This document shows positions 56,990-64,000 of a DNA stretch of 64,000 nt, in pieces. The first letter of the stretch is position 1. Every line of letters begins with the position of its first letter. Below the pieces are notes generated by a model, which saw nothing but the letters and a program-made list of their open reading frames with translations, did no database searches and was not told the origin of the DNA. The stretch lies in NCBI GenBank assembly GCA_963383645.1, contig OY726572.1, positions 71,810,356 through 71,874,355 on the forward strand. Reading direction: 5' to 3'. Position numbers and translations under genes: made by a program. The DNA is from Muscardinus avellanarius. Lineage: Eukaryota > Chordata > Mammalia > Rodentia > Gliridae.

Positions 56990-57310
56990 TTCATTCTTTT
57001 TTTTTTTTTCCTTTCTAGAAATAAGTGGGACTGGAGCACAAGTAAAATCAAATAAAGAAGGGACCATGACCTGATTGGAACCTGACAACTGTGACACAGA
57101 ACATCTTCCACTCGGGGACCTCGAGCTTTGGGTTTGCCTCCCGAGGCCTTCTGAGCTATCACTTTGACTTAATTGTTTCTTTGGGGAGTAGGAACTGAGA
57201 GTTGACCAGGATTTGTGTTGATTTCCTATAAAGTTGCTGCCAGGGGTATTTAAGCTAAAACATCTGCCTGACAGCTTTATTGGCACTAGTCTATGTGACA
57301 CTAATCAAGA
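56990..57310. other. Unassigned sequence with a 104-codon minus frame
   Basis: G+C is somewhat higher at 57100-57140, with several CpGs. The minus frame 56987-57301 is serine-rich and unrecognised. It overlaps no repeat that I can name. Confidence 0.3.
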
Positions 57311-57557
57311 AATGAAAAAGAGATTTCCTTCTATTATGCACTTCCTCCAGTCTCTTTGGCAGGTATAATTCTAAGTTTTACCACAGTCCTGCCAAGATTG
57401 ACTGTATGTTATTCTCACAAATAACCATTTACTCAATTAGTCCTAGCAATTTTGAGTGTGTTCAATGTCCCTTCCTTTGGTTGGGCAGGTGGATGTGAGG
57501 TTTGTTTCTGTCTTGTTATTACCCATTATTAGTTGAAAGAGAAATATAATTTCTTTT

Positions 57558-57558
57558 T

Positions 57559-57605
<47 letters not shown>

Positions 57606-57608
57606 TTT
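57558..57608. repeat. (ATTT)n microsatellite at a SINE tail
   Basis: About 12 ATTT units immediately left of the minus-strand SINE tail. Confidence 0.9.
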
Positions 57609-57820
57609 TTGCAGTACTGGGGATGGAACCCAGGGGCATTGTACCTCTCCAATCTACACCCCAGCCTATTTTTTTAGTCTTTTTTTTTTTTTTTTTTTGA
57701 AACAGCGTCTAACCAAGTTGCAAAGGGCCTCGCTAAGTAGCTGAGGCTGTCTGTGAACTGTTATCCTCCGGGCTCAGGCCCCCGAATTCTGGGATTACAA
57801 GCATGCACCACCATGCTGAT
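57609..57820 (-). repeat. B1-dID-like SINE, type 1
   Basis: 'tttgcagtactggggatgga', '..aatctacaccccagcc..', '..gggcctcgctaagtagctgaggc..' and '..gggattacaagcatgcaccaccatgctg'. A run of T sits inside its A-rich middle. Confidence 0.92.
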
Positions 57821-57862
57821 CTTCCTGTTATCCCTATTATTTTATTCTAAAATAAATGTTCA

Positions 57863-57863
<1 letters not shown>

Positions 57864-57892
<29 letters not shown>
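57864..57892. repeat. (TTG)n microsatellite
   Basis: About nine TTG units. Confidence 0.88.
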
Positions 57893-57894
<2 letters not shown>

Positions 57895-58029
57895 TTTGGT
57901 AGTTGATACAGGAGGAAAATCAACCATGACATTAAAGGTCTTTAAATGTGTCAGGATTTTATTTCTATTTTCATAGAAAAACCCAAAAAGCACTTTTGGG
58001 GAGGGGCATTGGGCATCTACTTTGTCTTT

Positions 58030-58115
58030 ATTTTTATTTTTTATATTAATTCTTTATTGGTGCATTGTATTTATACATCATAATGGGGTAGACATGATGC
58101 ACACATCACCCAGAA
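58030..58115 (-). repeat. L1 3' UTR tail scrap
   Basis: '..attggtgcattgtatttatacatcataatggggtagacatgatgcacacatcaccc' parallels the L1 tails at 24302 and 39130. Confidence 0.7.
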
Positions 58116-58119
58116 GAAA

Positions 58120-59340
58120 AGCACTTTAAACATTAACATATTGAGGGATGTTTTAACACAAAGAAAAAGACAGAGAAGCAAAGACAGAGAGCTTACATAC
58201 AAAAGAGGGAGGCTGCAGCTGAGCAATAAAAAACAAAAGGCATTTAGTGCTTTTTGAGGTTGTCTGAGGCTGCCGCTATTTACAATGGCATGATTATTTA
58301 CATTGGTCATTTTTATATAAAATATCAATCTCTTATGTTACTTTGTTGATTTATACCTATAGGTTGATGGTATTCTGACTGAGTCAAACTGCCAAATCTT
58401 AGATGACTTACTGTATTTATAAAGTAGCCAAGTGAGCCTATTTCAGTGAAATTTTCTCAATAGAGTTATTGCATCAGTGTCAAGAATAAGGAAGCAATGT
58501 AATCAATATAATAGATTTGGTTTAAACCAAAAAGTGTCAAGATTAAAGCAAGATAATAAATAGATGAAATTCAAATAAATCTTACAAGAAATCTAGTATC
58601 AATTGTTAACATAAATCAGTTAGTCCCTCATAGTCCCTTAGATTTCTTATTTTTACTTTATAATGAAGCCATACTTGACCCCTTACATCTATTATCTTCA
58701 TAACTAAGAATCAAAATCAGTTTTCAGCAGGTAAAGCAATGATCACCTTTGAGTCAATTACATTGTTTGGGAGATCAGCAATTCTTTCATAGTACACAAC
58801 TTATAAAATGATAAAGGTATGAAAAGTGTGCAAATAAATAACACAAACCTTTACTAATAGTACTAGACTAATGTTTTCAGAACTTACATTCTTGCCAGGC
58901 AACCTTACTGAGTGTACAATTTTCCTCATCCAGGAACTACTTTAAAGTCCAGATTCTATTTGTTAAACCAAATTTAAAGTTGAAGTCGGTATATTATAAT
59001 AAACTGATTTCTAGAATACTAGAAATACAGATAGCAAGAAAAGTTTGTGACCGATTTTTTTTCCAAAATTCATAAAAGATGGAAAATATTTCTTTCTCTA
59101 ATAGAGCAAATCTATTTCCAAGTGGAGGCAACTCAAATTCACATCGCACAGGTGGTGCTGTGTTGACGACTCAGTTTATTCAAGAACAATTTAGCTTTAC
59201 ATTTGGAGGCTACTCTTCCTAATGAGAAAAAACCCACAACTTTAAACTTTTAAGCCTGTACAGTAGCCTGCATCATCTTATGGAGCTTTGTGTTATTAAC
59301 ATAATGAGCAATGGCTAAATTACTTTCTATAAACATAGCT
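58120..59340. other. No gene seen; unassigned
   Basis: AT-rich; no recognised element. Confidence 0.4.
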
Positions 59341-59384
59341 ATTTTATTTACTTGTTTGATTATTAACTAATTTATTTATTTATT

Positions 59385-59597
59385 TTGTAGTACTGGGGAT
59401 AGAACCCATTCTACCTCCATTCTACCTCCGAGCCACACCCCCCAGCCCTATTTTTTTTATTCTTTATTTTGAAACAGGATCTCACTGACTTGAGAAGGGC
59501 CTCACTAAGTTAGCTGAGGCTATCAGCAAACTTCAATCCTCCTGGCTCAGCCTACCAAATGCAGGAATTACAAGTGTGCACCACCACGCCCGGCTAA
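59385..59597 (-). repeat. B1-dID-like SINE, type 1
   Basis: 'ttgtagtactggggatagaa', a duplicated 'ccattctacctcc', '..gagccacaccccccagccc..', '..gggcctcactaagttagctgaggc..' and '..gtgtgcaccaccacgcccggc'. A short TTTA tract precedes its tail. Confidence 0.92.
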
Positions 59598-59910
59598 CAT
59601 ATGTATTTTAAATGGTCACAGAGTGTTTTATTTAAAGATATATAGTAAAACCATGCATATTTTCCCCTCTTTGCAGAATTTTTTCAACATTTAAGTCTAA
59701 GATGTCTATTTTTAGGTTAATGTCTTGGTTGTATACCTTTAAGTTGATGAATGTGCATATTTTAAAGTGGATTGTATTTCTGCCTTCACTTCTACACATG
59801 TTATGAAAATCCCTACTATCTCATGTTTTTACCAGTACTAGAGTTTAATAATTTAATAAAATTGTTATTTTGTCAAAAAATGTAATTTATTTTAATATAT
59901 GATATATATG

Positions 59911-60077
59911 TAGATATATATAGACATAAATATAGACATAGATAGATAGATATAGATAGATATAGATATAGATATAGATGATATAGATATAGATATAGAT
60001 ATAGATATAGATATAGATATAGATTAGATATAGATATAGATATAGATATAGATATAGATATAGATATAGATATATAT
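59911..60077. repeat. (TATAGA)n hexanucleotide array at a SINE tail
   Basis: A TA/GATA-rich lead grades into near-perfect ATAGAT hexamers, ending at the tail of the minus-strand SINE at 60078. The open frames over it (IS and YL runs) are artefacts. Confidence 0.93.
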
Positions 60078-60250
60078 GGGGGATTGAACCCAGAGGCATT
60101 CACCTCTAAGGTATATCTCCAGGCCTATTTTTATTCTTTATTTTGAAACAGGGCCTCACTAAGTAGTTGAGACTAGTGGACAAACCTGAGATCCTCCTAT
60201 CTCAGCTTCCCAATACTGGGATTACAAGTGTGTGCCATGATGTCAGCTAA
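60078..60250 (-). repeat. B1-dID-like SINE, type 1
   Basis: 'gggggattgaacccagaggc', '..aaggtatatctccaggcc..', '..gggcctcactaagtagttgagac..' and '..gggattacaagtgtgtgccatgatgtcagc'. Confidence 0.9.
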
Positions 60251-60734
60251 TATGTATTCTGAATTTAGTAATTTAAAAATATTGTCAATGTATACCTTTT
60301 TCATATTCTTTGTCCAGTTTTTATTTAACATATATGACATTTTATCATAGGTTGTTTGATCTATACATACACCTTTTTTATTTATAAAAATATGTTTCAT
60401 TACACCATTTTAAATCTTATTATATAATTTTGCTTACATTTTCCTATGCAAAGAAAAAATAAAACTTTATATTCTCCTAATGATCAATAATAACCGTTTT
60501 CAATACAAACATACTGGATCATTACTTAAAGTAATGGGATCTTTTCTCTGCTGAAAAAGTGCCTAGAAACATTTTTTATGGATAAAAAAGACTGATGAAC
60601 CAGCTGAGCCCATTGATGGACTCTTAAAAGAAAAGAAGACTAGCTTTCTTTAAGGGGGTTAGTTCTAGATCATTCATTCTTTATTACCCTCAGGTACACA
60701 TCATTCACCTTTCCTCTGAAATTACTACCCTTAA

Positions 60735-61432
60735 AACAGGTAAAAACAAAAAACACAGTCACCTGTTCAGTCCAGGACACGCCCACCTGACAACGGGCTG
60801 AGGACAGCACTACCCTACTGTCCTAAAAATGCCGGTCAGCAAAATGCTGCATAGACGATGGTGCTTGTTTCTAGAAGTGCCAAGTTGGGACAGCTGGCTT
60901 ATTCACCCATCATTGCGGCTACAGATTGGGCAACCATGCTGATGGATCTGTGGCTACAAGGCACCTTGATGGACTTCACTCTAGACAAAATCTACATATT
61001 TGGCACTGGATTCCTGGGAATTCTCTCTCTAAAGCTGGACCTGCCTGTCTTTTCCCTTCCCCTTATCCGTCGTCCCCTATGAGCAGCGGAGTCCAATTCC
61101 TTTACGATATCAAAAGTGGGGAATGATAGACAGGTCAGGCTGGTGCCCGGGAAGGGCTTCTGCCTTAGGACAGAGTCCCGTCCTTGCCCCCACACTTAAT
61201 TTCAGCTTGTACCCCCTCCCCCTGTTCCCGTGCCTGCCATTCCTGCTGGGCAGTGATTTCAAAGGTCCACTACCTCCGGCCAGGGATGACCTATCTGCCA
61301 GCCCAATCTCCAGCCGGACTGACCTATGACAAACCACCAACTCAGCCCAAAACTTTTATAGCTTCCACTGCCATTGTCTCTCTCTGACTTCTTCTTCTCC
61401 CGACCCCCTGCTCCCCCAATAAATCTCTTAGC
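60735..61432 (+). repeat. GC-rich LTR-like or processed-transcript-like block
   Basis: About 0.7 kb, clearly richer in G+C and CpG than its flanks ('..caggacacgcccacctgacaacggg..', '..cttatccgtcgtcccctatgagcagcgg..', '..cagccggactgacc..'). It ends '..ctcccccaataaatctcttagctgt' followed by 8 A. This resembles a retroviral U3-R end with its AATAAA signal, or a polyadenylated retrocopy. I could not find clear TG..CA ends or a target duplication. Five overlapping frames of 66-76 codons on both strands match nothing I know. Confidence 0.45.
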
Positions 61433-61444
61433 TGTAAAAAAAAT

Positions 61445-62340
61445 AAGGAATAGTGAATTTTTCAGAGGTATATGTATGTGTATTTTATGCCATCAATGAA
61501 ACACTGTGATAAATACTAACGTTGCTGGTGCAGTTTACTAGGCTTTCCAATGTCCTTCTCCAGAAACATAGAGCTAGAGGAATGGGCCTATGAGCAAGAG
61601 GACCAAAGAGCAAGATAAATAAATAATAGAAGATAAGAACAAAAAGATAAAGTATAGATAACAAATAATAAAATCACTGGCATTAAAAAATACCTGCTGA
61701 TTCAGGGAAACACTTTTGAGAAAATCAAGAGCCATCAAAGAAAATAAAAGCATATAATAGATCTGAAAAATTCCAATCGATATAATAGACACTTCCATGG
61801 GAAAAAAAATAATAAATCTCTGAATAGGAAACAATCATTCTGATTATTAGAAACCCTGAAAGGAGATTTGTCAACATGCTGAATCTATTCTGTGGTGATA
61901 ATTCTATTTCAAACACTTCCATAAGTACAAGTAGACAAATATGTATGTTACCTTTACATTCCTTTAAAAATAAATGTGTTTATTTTGAATTTCATTCCTT
62001 CCAAGGTCATAGGACATTTAAATTTTAATGTTTGGTTGGCTTTCAAATACATGATGAGGCGAGAATTATTAATTTCATCTTGAGAATGATGGAATAAAGC
62101 TCAAAAATGTTCAGAATCTTCTTCAAGGTTACACAAATTCTAAATTGCAAAATTAAAGTTCTCTTTTTGCAGCCTCAAAAGCCTCTTCTCACTTTTCTAT
62201 TATTTGCTGCCTTTTCAATATTTGGTTTCCTTTCTACATTTTTTCTATTTCACATATTATCAAAATAGATTAGGACTTGTATGAAGGTTCTGTTTACACA
62301 ACATTTTAATTATTATATTAAATTATTATTATTATATTAT
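61445..62340. other. No gene seen; unassigned
   Basis: AT-rich, with an 86-codon minus frame (61574-61834) that is hydrophobic and unrecognised. Ends in a short (TTA)n tract beside the next SINE. Confidence 0.4.
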
Positions 62341-62344
62341 TATT

Positions 62345-62755
62345 AGCAGTCCTAGGGATGGAACCCAGAAGCATTTTATCTCTGAGCTATACCTCCAGTT
62401 CTATTTTTTTTTTTTTTTGGTGGTGGTACTGGGGTTCCTGGAAGCCCTTCTACCTCCGGGCTACACTCCCCGACCTATTTTATATTTTTATTTGGAAACA
62501 AGGTCTCTTAAGCCAGCACAGCTGGCTTTGAACCTGCACGATCTTCCTGTCTCCACCTGTCAAGCACGGGGATTACAAGCGTGCACCACCACGCCCAGCT
62601 ACCCCCAGTTCTATTTTTATTCTTTATTTTGAAACAGGGTCTCACTGAGTTGCAGAGGTCCTCACTAAGCAGTCAAAGATATTTGCAAATTGCAATGCTC
62701 CTGTCTCAGCTTCCCAAGTACTGGAATTACAAATGTGCCACCACGCCCAGCTTAA
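62345..62755 (-). repeat. Type-1 SINE split by a type-2 SINE
   Basis: The tail part (62345-62408: '..gtcctagggatggaacccagaag..', '..gagctatacctccagttctattttt') is separated from the rest (62601-62755: '..tattctttattttgaaacagggtctcac..' to '..gtgccaccacgcccagc') by the insertion below. Confidence 0.93.
62409..62600 (-). repeat. Type-2 SINE nested inside a type-1 SINE
   Basis: Complete type-2 copy. The host sequence 'acctccagttctattttt' (62391-62408) is repeated as 'acccccagttctattttt' (62601-62618), 17 of 18 matching, marking the target duplication. Confidence 0.95.
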
Positions 62756-62759
62756 GTAT

Positions 62760-63230
62760 TATTTTTCATTCAAGACATAGATCAGGTTTGACAGTGTGTC
62801 AAAGTGGAAGGTCATTGTCATTTTCCACTCCATACTACACAATCTCTTCTTTGAATTATTAGAGTTCTCAGATTATTTAGAAAGCTTTACACATCTAAGC
62901 ATATAGTGTCCTAGATTTTCAGTTAACTGTTTTAAATATTTTACTCTCACTTTCAGATTCTTTAACAAGAGAAATTTTTGTTTTCACCAGCAAGTTAATG
63001 ATAAAAAAAAACCTTCATACTTTCCACAAATACACATTGACTGAGAGGTATTCTTCTGTACACATAGTGACATAGACACACTAATGCCTTTCCTGTAAAA
63101 CAATCTGGGTTTTCAAGATTTTCAATTAGATAAAATGAAGTTTTATTTGTTCATGTCATTTCAGAGGCAATTACTTCTATAGAGCTGTTAAGTGTTCTTA
63201 TGTGAAGACAGTATCTGCTATAATTGCCCC
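62760..63230. other. No gene seen; unassigned
   Basis: Nothing recognised. Confidence 0.4.
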
Positions 63231-63241
63231 ATAGAAGTTTG

Positions 63242-63250
<9 letters not shown>

Positions 63251-63283
<33 letters not shown>

Positions 63284-63458
63284 GTGGTACTGGGGTTCCT
63301 GGAAGCCCTTCTACCTCCGGGCTACACTCCCAGACCTATTTTATATTTTTGAAACAGGGTCTCTTACGCCAGCACGGCTGGCTTCGAACCTGTGCAATCC
63401 TCTTGTCTCTGCCTCCCAAGCGCGGGGATTATAAGCGTGCGCCACCACGCCCGGCAGG
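63251..63458 (-). repeat. Young type-2 SINE with long pure poly-T (poly-A tail)
   Basis: Near-consensus type-2 copy ('ggtggtactggggttcctgg' to '..gtgcgccaccacgcccggc') with an uninterrupted T run of about 36 (63246-63282). The minus strand keeps GGTTCGAAGCC. AGTTTGCAATTTTT occurs at 63237-63250 and 63459-63472. The long pure tail suggests one of the youngest insertions in the window. Confidence 0.95.
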
Positions 63459-63479
63459 AGTTTGCAATTTTTATCTCTT

Positions 63480-64000
63480 TAAAAATGAAAAAGAAAGGTG
63501 TAGTCTTGATCTACCCTCTTGAGTGAAGAATCTTTATGTAATTCAGTATTTATTTTATATAAGGACCTTTTCTCTCTTTAAGTAATTTAGTTTCTTTGTT
63601 GACCTTTTCATTAATGTCAATGTCTGATTTTTATTTTTTTTAGAAAAAAGAAAAATGTGAAAATCTCTTAATGGTTGCTGTAACACTCATCTTAAGACCA
63701 GATACTCCAGAAATGAATAATTTTCTGTTAACAAAGTACAACTGACCAAAAAGAAGAATAGGAGAAGATCAAAAAGGCAGTCCACTTTGTAAAAGCTATG
63801 GAAGTTGCAAATATCAAGCCCTTGGGGTTTACTAGACAGTGTGCACCTTAGCAGGATGCTAATCTCTCCAGACTCCTAAACAAAGATAACTAACAGACAG
63901 GTGCCTTTTACGGGGAAAGCAGTGTGACTCAGAGGAAGTACAAAGAGCACCACTGCCCTGAAGCTGTCCTGAGCCACAGCAGTTGTCAGGACCAGGGGAA
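63480..64000. other. No gene seen; unassigned to the window end
   Basis: No recognised repeat or coding sequence. Confidence 0.4.

Noticed and set aside
59873..60103. Two minus-strand frames rich in I, S, Y and L
   Set aside because: Translation of the (TATAGA)n array.

Overview
This window looks like AT-rich, gene-poor nuclear DNA from a rodent, probably intergenic or deep-intronic. The best organism clue is the SINEs. About 35 copies join a 7SL-derived B1-like head to a tRNA-derived ID-like tail. From general knowledge, B1-dID (dimeric ID-tailed) SINEs of this kind occur in the squirrel-related clade (squirrels, mountain beaver, dormice). The clade assignment is inference and I do not name a species. 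I found no protein-coding exon I can support. Every open frame is either a shadow of a repeat or an unsupported frame, and the only recognisable coding remnants are transposon fossils: L1 ORF1, L1 ORF2 and a pogo/Tigger-type transposase N-terminus.

Layout. 0-8.6 kb: old SINEs, an ancient L1 scrap, microsatellites and a perfect 19-bp-arm hairpin (965-1011). 8.6-10.3 kb: a nested stack. A minus-strand MaLR-like element is split by an ERVL/MLT2-like LTR, which in turn carries a SINE and an (ATCC)n tract. A U6 snRNA retrocopy with a perfect 14-bp target-site duplication (TSD) also sits in the MaLR. 11.9-16.2 kb: SINEs, then an L1 5' end (5' UTR with a repeated GC-rich block, then ORF1 with two stop codons), fused to inverted ORF2 and an L1 3' UTR. 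18.7-30.1 kb: many SINEs, several with perfect TSDs, plus MIR and L1 tails. 33.1-35.4 kb: an LTR remnant, then one L1 inserted inside another. Both show the inversion expected from twin priming, and the inner one carries a probable 3' transduction. 37-43 kb: further L1 and L2 fragments. 43-53.7 kb: mostly unassigned sequence with scattered SINEs, two ID monomers, an LTR remnant, a 39-bp palindrome and the longest open frame (152 codons, unsupported). 54.5-64 kb: L2, a Tigger fossil, SINEs, microsatellites, a GC-rich LTR-like or processed-transcript-like block (about 60.74-61.43 kb), and a SINE inserted inside a SINE.

How the parts relate. L1 would have supplied the machinery that mobilised the SINEs, the U6 copy and the transduced segment; A-rich tails and TSDs support this. 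Two SINE subfamilies are visible. Type 1 has a '..tacttagtgaggcc..' middle and a '..cccctgggttc..' tail. Type 2 has a '..ggcttaagagaccc..' middle and a '..gcttccaggaacccc..' tail, with more uniform copies. One copy at 28.43-28.63 kb has mixed characters. Many microsatellites sit exactly at SINE tails. I found no new cellular system; the most informative content is the retrotransposition record.
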